Below the pieces are notes generated by a model that saw nothing but the letters and a program-made list of their open reading frames with translations, did no database searches and was not told where the DNA came from. The translations under genes and the position numbers were made by a program. Positions 1 to 6,383 of a stretch of DNA of 7,727 nucleotides are shown here, in pieces (position 1 is the stretch's first letter; each line of letters opens with the position of its first letter). This DNA is from Xanthobacteraceae bacterium (GTDB lineage: Bacteria; Pseudomonadota; Alphaproteobacteria; Rhizobiales; Xanthobacteraceae): contig JASHRY010000361.1 of the NCBI GenBank assembly GCA_030037105.1, forward strand, positions 1-7,727. Direction: 5' to 3'.

Positions 1-484
1 CGAGGATGCCGGCCTCGATCATCGAATCGCCGCGCACTTCGAGGGCGAAATGCTCGCCCGTGCTGAGGAGGTCCGGCGGCATATTGATGGTGTGGCTGCG
101 GGTCTGGATCGCTTCGACCGGCGTGCCGGCGGCGATGCGGCCCATCACCGGCACGGCGACCGGCCGGCCGCCTTCGTCCTCCGCGGCGGTGCGCACGCGG
201 CCGAGATTGCCCTCGATGACGCTTGGGGTAAACCCGCGCGAGCGGCCGGAGGCGATGCCGTGCGCGACCGACTCGGGGAGCTTGATCACCTCGATGGCCC
301 GCGCCCTGTTCGGCAGGCGGCGAATGAAGCCCCGTTCCTCGAGCGCCGTGACCAAGCGATGGATGCCCGACTTCGAGCGCAGATCGAGCGCGTCTTTCAT
401 CTCATCAAAGGAAGGCGGGACGCCCGCCTCTTTGAGGCGCTCATGGATGAACCGCAAGAGTTCGGCTTGCTTGCGCGTGAGCAT
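1..484 (-). CDS. lexA: LexA SOS repressor (3' end truncated by window edge)
   Basis: LexA represses the SOS DNA-damage regulon and inactivates itself by RecA-stimulated self-cleavage. The first 161 residues are visible; a full rhizobial LexA is roughly 230-240. The start [20 protein letters not shown] is the typical alphaproteobacterial N-terminus, and the start codon is preceded at 6 nt by GGGGAA (491-496). Residues 1 to about 65 form the winged helix-turn-helix (recognition region around [20 protein letters not shown], 37-56). A linker follows. The S24 peptidase domain begins near [10 protein letters not shown], with the expected Ala119-Gly120 scissile bond, and the catalytic serine is Ser154 in GDSM. 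The catalytic lysine lies beyond the window. It follows moeA by 146 bp and has its own control region with an SOS box, so it is probably autoregulated. Family assignment is secure; completeness of the gene cannot be judged. Confidence 0.97.
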   Translation of the reverse strand, partial: MLTRKQAELLRFIHERLKEAGVPPSFDEMKDALDLRSKSGIHRLVTALEERGFIRRLPNRARAIEVIKLPESVAHGIASGRSRGFTPSVIEGNLGRVRTAAEDEGGRPVAVPVMGRIAAGTPVEAIQTRSHTINMPPDLLSTGEHFALEVRGDSMIEAGIL

Positions 485-507
485 CGGCGCTTCCCCGTCT
501 GGCCGGG

Positions 508-528
508 TGAACGGACGACGATCCGATC
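508..528. repeat. Second, imperfect copy of the lexA upstream dyad
   Basis: The 10-mer TGAACGGACG at 508-517 recurs exactly at 548-557, a 40-bp period. As in the upstream copy it is followed by an inverted arm, here imperfect (ATCCGATCC against ATCCGTTCC). If transcription starts near 548, this copy lies in the lexA leader RNA and could form a short stem-loop just upstream of the ribosome-binding site. Confidence 0.5.
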
Positions 529-548
529 CCCGAATCGAAACAAATCAT

Positions 549-567
549 GAACGGACGCTATCCGTTC
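549..567. repeat. Perfect 7-bp dyad overlapping the lexA operator
   Basis: GAACGGA (549-555), a 5-nt spacer, then TCCGTTC (561-567) form a perfect inverted repeat. Its right arm shares the GTTC half-site with the SOS box at 564-567 and its left arm carries another GAAC. It overlaps the candidate -10. It could be an accessory LexA contact, the site of another regulator, or coincidence. Confidence 0.6.
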
Positions 568-583
568 CATATGTGTTCCGCAA
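555..583 (-). promoter_or_regulatory. Candidate sigma-70 promoter of lexA
   Basis: Reading on the minus strand, TTGCGG (578-583) and TAGCGT (555-560) are separated by 17 nt and make a weak -35/-10 pair. The SOS box nearly fills the spacer. Transcription would begin near 548 and give a leader of about 64 nt. The hexamers match the consensus only partly, so the call rests mainly on the correct spacing and the operator position. Confidence 0.4.
564..578 (-). promoter_or_regulatory. LexA operator (SOS box) of lexA
   Basis: On the minus strand this reads GAACACATATGGAAC, an exact match to the alphaproteobacterial LexA box GAAC-N7-GAAC. It lies 80 bp upstream of the lexA start codon and inside the spacer of the best promoter candidate, where bound LexA would block RNA polymerase. 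The match is seen directly. Its role in autorepression follows from the known behaviour of lexA in this class. Confidence 0.9.
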
Positions 584-630
584 CCATTTAATTTGCAGTG
601 AAGAAGTCGAGCCGCGATCCCAACGCCCGC

Positions 631-1839
631 TTAACGATCGAGCCTGAGGATCGGGCAGCGGCTGCCGGCAATCCTCGCAAGCTCATAAGGATTTCGAATG
701 ACGAGACAATCGGCCTTGGCGAGAGGCGCCATCATGGAACTGTCTTGGATCGGAAAGGGGGTCGCGACAGGCCCATTCGGGCCTTGCCTCAGCGTTGCCC
801 GCAGATAGTCGGCGCGCTCGTCATTGGCCGGAAGGTCGCAGCCGAGCAGCGCCGATTCGGTCGGCGGCGCGAGATCGGTGCGCCCGGCAAGGCGGCGGAT
901 GAGCGGCACGAGGAAGAGGAACGCGCAAACGAATGCCGACACCGGATTGCCCGGGACGCCGAGCACCTGTGTCGCGCCGAGCCGTCCATGCATGAGCGGC
1001 CGCCCGGGCCGCAGCGCCAATTTCCAGAACGACAGTTCCATGCCTTCGGCGGCGAACGCTGCCTGAACGAGGTCGTAATCGCCGACGGAAGCGCCGCCGG
1101 TCGTCACCAGGATATCGGCGCCAAGATCGCGCGCGCGCCGGACCGCCGCGATCGTGTCGTCGAGCCGGTCGGCGACGATGCCCAAATCGGCGACGTCGGC
1201 TCCTTCCGCGCGGGCGAGCGCCGCAATCGCAAAGGTATTGGAGGAGACGATCTGGCCCGCCGCCGGCTGCGCACCCGGCGGCACTAGTTCGTCGCCGGTC
1301 GCGAACAGCGCGATTTTCGGCCGCCGATGCACCGGCACGAGCGGATGGTTCATCGCCGCGGCCAGCGTGAGGTCGCGCGCCGAGAGCCGACGGCCGGCAT
1401 TGAGCAGCGTCTCGCCCGCCTTGAAGTCGAGCCCTTGCACGCGGATATGGCGGCCCTTGGCCGCCGGTTTCTCCACCACGACATGATCGCCGTCGCGTTT
1501 GGCGAATTCCTGGATCACCACCGTGTCGGCGCCCACCGGCATCACCCCGCCGGTAAAAATGCGCGCCGCTTCGCCGACACCGATCGGGCGGGTGAACGGC
1601 CGGCCGGCGGCGACTTCGCCCACGACTTTGAGCTGCGCCGGAACATTGGCCGCGTCGGCGGCGCGCACCGCATAGCCGTCCATGGCCGATACGTCGGCCG
1701 GCGGCTGCGTGCGCAGCGCCTTGAGATCGGAGGTGAGCACGCGGCCATCCGCAGCGGCGAGCGGCACGTCCTCGGCCGGCAGCGGGGAGGCGTGCGCGAG
1801 CACGCGTTCAAGCGCGTCGGCGACCGACAGCAACGCCAC
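631..1839 (-). CDS. moeA: Molybdopterin molybdenumtransferase MoeA
   Basis: MoeA inserts molybdate into adenylylated molybdopterin, a late cytoplasmic step of molybdenum-cofactor synthesis. The protein is 402 residues, normal for the family. Visible motifs are PPADVSAMDGYAVRAAD (46-62), FTGGVMPVGADTVV (95-108), the ATGDEL strand-turn (180-185) that opens the MoCF-fold domain, TTGGASVGDYD (247-257) with the conserved glycines and acidic residues of the active site, RPGRPLMHG (277-285) and GVPGNPVSA (294-302). The C-terminal beta-barrel domain IV runs from about 330. The start codon is GTG, preceded at 6 nt by AAGGAG (1846-1851), which lies in the end of moaC. Only 3 nt separate it from the moaC stop, so the two genes are almost certainly co-translated. 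It is the last gene of the trpG-to-moeA run. Confidence 0.96.
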   Translation of the reverse strand: MALLSVADALERVLAHASPLPAEDVPLAAADGRVLTSDLKALRTQPPADVSAMDGYAVRAADAANVPAQLKVVGEVAAGRPFTRPIGVGEAARIFTGGVMPVGADTVVIQEFAKRDGDHVVVEKPAAKGRHIRVQGLDFKAGETLLNAGRRLSARDLTLAAAMNHPLVPVHRRPKIALFATGDELVPPGAQPAAGQIVSSNTFAIAALARAEGADVADLGIVADRLDDTIAAVRRARDLGADILVTTGGASVGDYDLVQAAFAAEGMELSFWKLALRPGRPLMHGRLGATQVLGVPGNPVSAFVCAFLFLVPLIRRLAGRTDLAPPTESALLGCDLPANDERADYLRATLRQGPNGPVATPFPIQDSSMMAPLAKADCLVIRNPYELARIAGSRCPILRLDR

Positions 1840-1842
1840 GGC

Positions 1843-2331
1843 TTACTCCTTCACGCGATAATTGCCGCTGCGGCCGCCGCGCTTCTCGATGAGCCGGATA
1901 CCCTCGATGCGCATGCCGCGGTCGAGCGCCTTCACCATGTCGTAGACGGTGAGGCAGGCGACGGCGACGGCGGTGAGCGCCTCCATCTCGACTCCGGTTT
2001 TGGCCGTGACCTTCACCCGCGCCCGGACGGCGACGCCGGGCAGCTTGGCATCGGAGCCGACATCGACCTCGACCTGCGAGATCGGAAGCGGATGGCAAAG
2101 CGGAATCAATTCGTGGGTGCGTTTGGCCGCCATGATGCCGGCGATGCGGGCGGCGCCGAGCACGTCTCCCTTCTTCGCGTCGCCGCTGCGCACGATAGCG
2201 AGCGTTTCCGGTTGCATCACCACGCGGCCCTCCGCGAGCGCCTCGCGTTCGGTTACGGTCTTTGCCGAAACGTCGACCATGCGCGCTTGCCCGCGAGCGC
2301 CAAGATGGGTGAGAGTCCGCCGCCGCGCCAT
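1843..2331 (-). CDS. moaC: Cyclic pyranopterin monophosphate synthase MoaC
   Basis: MoaC converts the MoaA product (3',8-cyclo-7,8-dihydroGTP) to cyclic pyranopterin monophosphate, the first stable intermediate of molybdenum-cofactor synthesis. The 162-residue protein spans the whole family. It shows MVDVSAK (18-24), KKGDV with Lys54, LIPLCHPL (75-82) with His80, [11 protein letters not shown] (111-121) and YDMVKA (130-135) with Asp131 and Lys134; these correspond to the catalytic Lys51, His77, Asp128 and Lys131 of the E. coli enzyme. I chose the ATG at 2331 because [11 protein letters not shown] aligns with known N-termini and AGGTG (2337-2341) sits 5 nt upstream. A start further upstream at 2370 would add repeat-derived residues. 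The start is 4 nt after the trpC stop. Its partner MoaA is not in the window. Confidence 0.96.
   Translation of the reverse strand: MARRRTLTHLGARGQARMVDVSAKTVTEREALAEGRVVMQPETLAIVRSGDAKKGDVLGAARIAGIMAAKRTHELIPLCHPLPISQVEVDVGSDAKLPGVAVRARVKVTAKTGVEMEALTAVAVACLTVYDMVKALDRGMRIEGIRLIEKRGGRSGNYRVKE
1846..1851 (-). promoter_or_regulatory. Strong ribosome-binding site fixing the GTG start of moeA
   Basis: AAGGAG on the minus strand lies inside the last codons of moaC, 6 nt before the GTG at 1839. It decides in favour of this non-ATG start and suggests translational coupling between moaC and moeA. Confidence 0.8.
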
Positions 2332-2335
2332 TCCA

Positions 2336-3184
2336 TCACCTGGCCGAGCTCTCCTTTCCCTCCCTCGCAAGTGGGAGAGGGAAAGGAGGGGGTTTGTGCG
2401 CGATGAGCGCGCGCGTTGCCGCGGCGACGTCGTCCTGCCGCATCAAGCTCTCGCCGACGAGGAACGCCGCAATGCCGGCCGCGGCGAGCTGGGCGAGATC
2501 GCCGGGCGCAACAATGCCGCTCTCGCCAACGACCACGCGATCGCCAGGAACGAGCCGCGCCAATTGCTGACAGGTTTCGAGCGCTGTTTTGAAAGTATTT
2601 AGATTACGGTTGTTTATCCCGATAAGCGGAGATTTCAGGCGAAGGGCCCGCGCAAGCTCCTCCCCATCGTGGACCTCGACGAGCGCGTCCATGCCGAGGG
2701 CGAACGCCGCGGCCTCGAGCTCGGCCGCACAGGCGTCTTCGACCGCGGCCATGATGATGAGGATGCAATCGGCGCCGGCCGCGCGCGCCTCCACCACCTG
2801 ATAGGGGTCGTACATGAAATCCTTGCGCAGCACCGGCAGGGCGCAGGCCGCGCGCGCCTGATGCAGATGATCGAGCGAGCCCTGAAAGGACGGCGCGTCG
2901 GTCAACACCGAAAGGCAGGTGGCGCCGCCGGCGGCGTAGGCCGCGGCGAGCGCCGGCGGATCGAATTGTCGCCGGATCAGTCCCTTCGACGGGCTCGCCT
3001 TCTTGATCTCGGCGATGAGCGCGTACTCGCCCGCGTCGAGCCGCCCCTTGATCGCGTGCAAAAAGCCGCGCGGCGCGGGCGCGGCCCGGGCCTCGCGTTC
3101 GAGCGTCGCGAGCGGGCGCCGGCATTTCGCCGCGGCGATCTCTTCGCGCTTGTAGGCGGCGATTTCGGCCAGAATGTCAGGCAT
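2336..3184 (-). CDS. trpC: Indole-3-glycerol-phosphate synthase TrpC with repeat-derived C-terminal tail
   Basis: TrpC closes the ring of 1-(o-carboxyphenylamino)-1-deoxyribulose 5-phosphate to indole-3-glycerol phosphate, the fourth step of the tryptophan branch. It is a stand-alone (beta/alpha)8 barrel, not fused to TrpF. Conserved elements are [11 protein letters not shown] (58-68, Glu59 and Lys61), LRKDF (119-123, Lys121), VEVHD (169-173, Glu170), INNRNL (190-195) and VGESGI (219-224, Glu221/Ser222). The N-terminus [20 protein letters not shown] is typical. The ATG overlaps the trpD stop by 8 nt, with no clear Shine-Dalgarno, implying coupling to trpD. The barrel should end near residue 262 (AAATRALIA). 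The last 19 residues, [19 protein letters not shown], are encoded by an interspersed palindrome (2351-2388) and its flanks. The total of 282 residues is therefore longer than I would expect for the family. Confidence 0.96.
   Translation of the reverse strand: MPDILAEIAAYKREEIAAAKCRRPLATLEREARAAPAPRGFLHAIKGRLDAGEYALIAEIKKASPSKGLIRRQFDPPALAAAYAAGGATCLSVLTDAPSFQGSLDHLHQARAACALPVLRKDFMYDPYQVVEARAAGADCILIIMAAVEDACAAELEAAAFALGMDALVEVHDGEELARALRLKSPLIGINNRNLNTFKTALETCQQLARLVPGDRVVVGESGIVAPGDLAQLAAAGIAAFLVGESLMRQDDVAAATRALIAHKPPPFPLPLAREGKESSAR
2351..2388. repeat. Palindromic interspersed repeat inside the 3' end of trpC
   Basis: CTCCTTTCCCTC (2351-2362) and GAGGGAAAGGAG (2377-2388) are perfect 12-bp inverted arms around a 14-nt loop. 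The element is strongly purine/pyrimidine-skewed, unlike the flanking coding DNA. It resembles short palindromic elements often seen between genes in rhizobial relatives. It is read as TrpC residues 266-278 and ends 19 nt before the moaC start. No T-run follows on the minus strand, so it does not look like a factor-independent terminator. Confidence 0.8.
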
Positions 3185-4196
3185 CGTTCGAGACCGAGAT
3201 CAGGCGATCGAGCCGCCCTTCGGCTTCACCGGAGTCGATCGATCGGGCGGCGAGATGGACCCCCTCCTTGAGGCTGTCGGCTTTGCCGGCGACCACGAGT
3301 GCGGCCGCCGCATTCAAAACCGCGATCTCGCGAAAGGCGGAGTCCTCGCCGGCAAGAACGCCCCGCAGCGCCGTGGCGTTCGCCGCCGCGTCGCCGCCGC
3401 GCAAAGCTTCCGGCTTGACTCTGCGCAAACCAACCTCCTCGGGCGAAATCTCGAAGTTCGTCACGGTGCCGTCCGCGAGCGCGGCGACGCTGGTCGGCCC
3501 GGCAGTGGTGATCTCATCGAGCCCGTCCGAGCCATGCACCACCCAGATGCGCTCGGCGCCGAGATTTTTCAGCACCTGCGCCAGCGGCTGCGTCCATTGC
3601 CGCGAGAACACGCCGATCATCTGCCGCCGCACGCCGGCCGGGTTGGACAGCGGGCCGAGCAGGTTGAAGATCGTGCGCGTACCGAGCTCGACACGGGTCG
3701 CCGCGACGTTCTTCGTCGCCGGGTGGTGCACGGGTGCGAACATGAATCCGATCCCGGCCTCGCGGATGCAGCGCGCGATCGCCTCCGGCGTCAGATCGAT
3801 CTTCACGCCGAGCGCCGAGAGCACGTCGGCGGCGCCCGAGCGCGAAGACAGCGCCCGGTTGCCGTGCTTGGCAACGGGAACGCCGGCGCCGGCGACAATG
3901 AGCGCGGCGCAAGTCGAGATGTTGTAGGAGCCCGAAGCATCGCCGCCGGTGCCGACGACGTCGATGGCGTCGGGCGGGGCGACGACGCGCAGCATTTTGC
4001 CGCGCATGGCGCTGACCGCGCCGGTGATCTCCTCGACGGTCTCCCCGCGCACCCGCAGCGCCATCAACAGCGCGCCCATTTGCGAGGGTGTCGCTTCTCC
4101 CGACATCATCTGCTCGAAGGCGCTCGCCGCCTCCTCGCGCGTGAGCGTGACACCGGTCGCGACCTTGCCGATGAGCGCCCTGAACTGATCGGTCAC
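3177..4196 (-). CDS. trpD: Anthranilate phosphoribosyltransferase TrpD
   Basis: TrpD transfers the phosphoribosyl group of PRPP to anthranilate, the second step of tryptophan synthesis. At 339 residues it is a complete, unfused family member. The N-terminal helical domain (about 1-70) precedes the glycine-rich PRPP site [14 protein letters not shown] (82-95). [17 protein letters not shown] (110-126), [14 protein letters not shown] (174-187) and [10 protein letters not shown] (221-230) are also family signatures. The GTG at 4196 was chosen because [15 protein letters not shown] is the expected N-terminus and TGAGGA (4204-4209), overlapping the trpG stop, lies 7 nt upstream. A longer open frame reaching 4301 would add 35 unlikely residues overlapping trpG. 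It starts 10 nt after trpG and overlaps trpC by 8 nt (ATGCCTGA). The C-terminus SVSNDA is unremarkable. Confidence 0.96.
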   Translation of the reverse strand: MTDQFRALIGKVATGVTLTREEAASAFEQMMSGEATPSQMGALLMALRVRGETVEEITGAVSAMRGKMLRVVAPPDAIDVVGTGGDASGSYNISTCAALIVAGAGVPVAKHGNRALSSRSGAADVLSALGVKIDLTPEAIARCIREAGIGFMFAPVHHPATKNVAATRVELGTRTIFNLLGPLSNPAGVRRQMIGVFSRQWTQPLAQVLKNLGAERIWVVHGSDGLDEITTAGPTSVAALADGTVTNFEISPEEVGLRRVKPEALRGGDAAANATALRGVLAGEDSAFREIAVLNAAAALVVAGKADSLKEGVHLAARSIDSGEAEGRLDRLISVSNDA

Positions 4197-4206
4197 GGCG
4201 AAATCC

Positions 4207-4875
4207 TCAATTCGCCCGCGCCGGCACGCCGTGCCTTTCCTCCCCGGCTTGCCGCAGAGGGAAGGACGGGGACGGAGCCTCACGGCGCCCGTTCGATGCA
4301 TTCCAGGACGCGGCGATGTCGAGAAAGTTCTTCAGCATCAGGTGACCGTGCTCGCAGGCGATGCTTTCGGGATGGAATTGCACGCCGTGCACCGGCAGCC
4401 GCGCGTGCGCGAGCCCCATGACGAGGCCGTCCGCGGTGTCCGCGGTCACCGTCAACTCGGCGGGCAGGCTCGTCCGCTCGACGACGAGAGAATGATAGCG
4501 CGTCGCCTTGAACGGCGCGTTGATGCCGCGGAAAACGCCGCCGCCATGGTGGCGGATCTCCGAGAGCTTGCCGTGCACCGGGGCGGGCGCCCGCACCACG
4601 CGGCCGCCAAAGGCTTGCCCGATGGCCTGGTGGCCGAGGCAGACGCCGAGGATGGGGATTTTCGTCGCCACCGCCGCGATCAGATCGAGACAAATGCCGG
4701 CTTCATTCGGCGTGCAAGGGCCGGGCGAGAGCACGATCGCCTCGGGATCGGCGGCGGCGACGGCGGCGCTGGTGATCTTGTCGTTGCGATAGACGCGAAC
4801 CTGCGCCCCCAATTCGCCGAGGAAATGCACCAAGTTGAAGGTGAAACTGTCGTAATTGTCGATGAGCACGATCAT
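4207..4875 (-). CDS. trpG: Anthranilate synthase glutamine amidotransferase component TrpG with unusual tail
   Basis: TrpG hydrolyses glutamine and delivers ammonia to TrpE for anthranilate synthesis; a class I amidotransferase of this type may also serve Pab[20 protein letters not shown] is the classic N-terminus. The oxyanion/[10 protein letters not shown] loop is at 51-60, the nucleophile Cys79 lies in GVCLGHQ, and the rest of the triad is His168 and Glu170 in HGVQFHPES. The fold should finish near [11 protein letters not shown] (181-191). Residues about 196-222 are a tail encoded by a palindromic repeat region, so 222 residues exceeds the usual length of about 190-200. trpE is not adjacent: pntB precedes it by 108 bp. 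No convincing Shine-Dalgarno is present, and a possible -10 lies 6 nt before the ATG. It is the first gene of the compact run. Confidence 0.95.
   Translation of the reverse strand: MIVLIDNYDSFTFNLVHFLGELGAQVRVYRNDKITSAAVAAADPEAIVLSPGPCTPNEAGICLDLIAAVATKIPILGVCLGHQAIGQAFGGRVVRAPAPVHGKLSEIRHHGGGVFRGINAPFKATRYHSLVVERTSLPAELTVTADTADGLVMGLAHARLPVHGVQFHPESIACEHGHLMLKNFLDIAASWNASNGRREAPSPSFPLRQAGEERHGVPARAN
4223..4265. repeat. Palindromic interspersed repeat inside the 3' end of trpG
   Basis: CCTTTCCTC (4234-4242) pairs with GAGGGAAGG (4257-4265) with one mismatch, around an inner CGG/CCG pair. A second short dyad, GGCAC-GCC-GTGCC (4223-4235), abuts it. In sequence style, skew and reading frame it resembles the element in trpC. 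It encodes part of the TrpG tail (residues about 204-218). No T-run follows on the minus strand. Confidence 0.65.
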
Positions 4876-4983
4876 GGCACGACAATAGCAGGTCTCGGGG
4901 CGGCATGCGGATGGAATTTTACCCGCCCAGCGCGGCTCAATGGAGCGCGATGATACGGGATTCGGCTGACCGACGTGCTTTGC
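4876..4983 (-). promoter_or_regulatory. pntB-trpG intergenic region with candidate extended -10
   Basis: This 108-bp gap should hold any promoter for the trpG-to-moeA unit. On the minus strand the best match is the extended -10 TGCTATTGT, with its hexamer at 4882-4887, but there is no good -35. It would place the start of transcription at or beside the trpG ATG. I see no strong hairpin with a T-run that would terminate pntB, and no tryptophan-rich leader peptide of the attenuator type. Confidence 0.3.
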
Positions 4984-6378
4984 TCATAATCTCTTGGCGA
5001 TCTCTTCGGTCATCTTCTTGGCGTCGCCGAACAGCATCATCGTGTTGTCGCGATAGAACAGGCTGTTGTCGATGCCGGCATAGCCGGAGGAGAGCGAGCG
5101 CTTGACGAACATGACCGTCTTGGCTTTCCACACTTCGAGCACCGGCATGCCGAAGATCGGCGAGGACGGGTTTTCCTTCGCCGCCGGATTGGTCACGTCG
5201 TTGGCGCCGATGACGAAGGCGACGTCGGCCTGCGCGAATTCCGAGTTGATGTCGTCGAGTTCGAATACCTCGTCGTAAGGCACATTGGCTTCCGCCAACA
5301 GCACGTTCATGTGGCCGGGCATGCGGCCGGCCACCGGATGGATCGCGTATTTGATCTCCACTCCGTCCGCCTTGAGCTTGTCCGTCATCTCGTGCAGCGC
5401 GTGCTGCGCCTGCGCCACCGCCATGCCGTAGCCGGGAACGATGATCACTTTCGAGGCGTTCTTGAGGATGAAGGCGGCATCCTCCGCCGAGCCCTGCTTT
5501 ACCGCGCGATTCTCGCCGCCAGCCGCTGCCGTCGCCGTTTCGCCGCCGAAGCCGCCGAGGATGACCGAAATGAACGAGCGGTTCATGCCCTTGCACATGA
5601 TGTAGGAGAGGATCGCGCCCGAGGAGCCGACCAGGGCGCCGGTGATGATCAAGGCCGAATTTCCGAGCGTGAAGCCGATGCCCGCCGCCGCCCATCCGGA
5701 ATAGGAATTGAGCATCGAGATCACCACCGGCATGTCGGCGCCGCCGATCGGGATGATGATCAGGCCGCCGAGCAGGAACGCCGCCAATGCCAGCAGCCAG
5801 AACGCCGGATGATGCTCGCTGCGCACGAACCAGACGATCAGCAGGACGATCGCCACCGCGAGCGCGATGTTGATGGCGTGCCGTCCCGGCAGGATGATCG
5901 ACTTTCCGCTCATGCGCCCGTCAAGCTTGAGGAAGGCGATGACCGAGCCGGTGAAGGTGATGGCGCCGATCGCAACCCCGAGCGACATCTCGATCAGGCT
6001 CTGGGTATGGATATTGCCGACCACGCCGATGCCGAAGGCCGCCGGCGCATAGAGCGCTCCCGCCGCGACCAGCACCGCGGCCATGCCGACCAGCGAGTGG
6101 AAAGCGGCGACGAGCTGCGGCATCGCCGTGATCGGCACCCGCCGCGCCACCACCGCCCCGGTGCCGCCGCCGAGCGCTGCGCCGGCGACCACCAGTCCCC
6201 AGGCGCCCAGGCCCTGCGGCGGATGCGCGGCAAGCGTCGTCAGCACGGCGATCGCCATGCCGATCATTCCGAGCATGTTGCCGCGCCGGCTCGTCTCCGG
6301 ATTCGACAGGCCACGCAGCGCCAAGATGAACAAGGCGCCGGCGACCAGATAGAGCAGCGCGACCAGACTGGGGTTCAT
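4984..6378 (-). CDS. pntB: Proton-translocating NAD(P)+ transhydrogenase subunit beta PntB
   Basis: PntB carries the membrane proton channel and the NADP(H)-binding domain of the transhydrogenase, which reduces NADP+ with NADH using the proton gradient. The 464 residues match the family (E. coli about 462). Residues 1 to about 265 are a chain of hydrophobic helices that include AFHSLVGMAAVL (His94, matching the E. coli channel His91), IGGADMPVV (Asp215), SMLNSYSGWAA and GSSGAILSYIMCKGMNRSF. The NADP domain follows from about 308: VPGYGMAVAQAQ (314-325), IHPVAGRMPGHMNVLLAEA (346-364), GANDVTNPAA (391-400) and KRSLSSGYAGIDN (426-438). I chose the ATG at 6378 because MNPSLVALLYLVAGALFI fits; the frame stays open upstream but only as a shadow of pntA2. 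It begins 5 nt after the pntA2 stop with no strong ribosome-binding site, suggesting translational coupling. Confidence 0.97.
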   Translation of the reverse strand: MNPSLVALLYLVAGALFILALRGLSNPETSRRGNMLGMIGMAIAVLTTLAAHPPQGLGAWGLVVAGAALGGGTGAVVARRVPITAMPQLVAAFHSLVGMAAVLVAAGALYAPAAFGIGVVGNIHTQSLIEMSLGVAIGAITFTGSVIAFLKLDGRMSGKSIILPGRHAINIALAVAIVLLIVWFVRSEHHPAFWLLALAAFLLGGLIIIPIGGADMPVVISMLNSYSGWAAAGIGFTLGNSALIITGALVGSSGAILSYIMCKGMNRSFISVILGGFGGETATAAAGGENRAVKQGSAEDAAFILKNASKVIIVPGYGMAVAQAQHALHEMTDKLKADGVEIKYAIHPVAGRMPGHMNVLLAEANVPYDEVFELDDINSEFAQADVAFVIGANDVTNPAAKENPSSPIFGMPVLEVWKAKTVMFVKRSLSSGYAGIDNSLFYRDNTMMLFGDAKKMTEEIAKRL

Positions 6379-6383
6379 CGCCG

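Noticed and set aside
485..630. Rho-independent terminator after moeA
   Set aside because: No GC-rich hairpin followed by a T-run appears on the minus strand after the moeA stop; the dyads present fit operators better.
6..647. Plus-strand open frames opposite lexA
   Set aside because: The minus strand encodes an unmistakable LexA with an SOS box; the plus-strand translations match nothing I recognise.
2332..2370. Upstream start of moaC at 2370
   Set aside because: The extra 13 residues come from the trpC-tail repeat; the ATG at 2331 matches family N-termini and has AGGTG at the right distance.
1327..2406. Plus-strand open frame of 359 codons opposite moeA and moaC
   Set aside because: Antisense shadow of two conserved genes; the His/Arg/Asp-rich translation has no recognisable domain.
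4197..4301. Upstream extension of trpD to an ATG at 4301
   Set aside because: It would overlap the trpG end and add 35 residues, some from the repeat. The GTG at 4196 has a good ribosome-binding site and the family-typical N-terminus.
3174..4421. Plus-strand open frame of 415 codons opposite trpD
   Set aside because: Antisense shadow: low-complexity Arg/Gly/Ala-rich translation, no family motif, and full overlap with the conserved trpD.
4876..4983. Tryptophan attenuator or leader peptide before trpG
   Set aside because: There is no short reading frame with consecutive Trp codons and no terminator/antiterminator hairpin pair; the region is too short and structurally weak.
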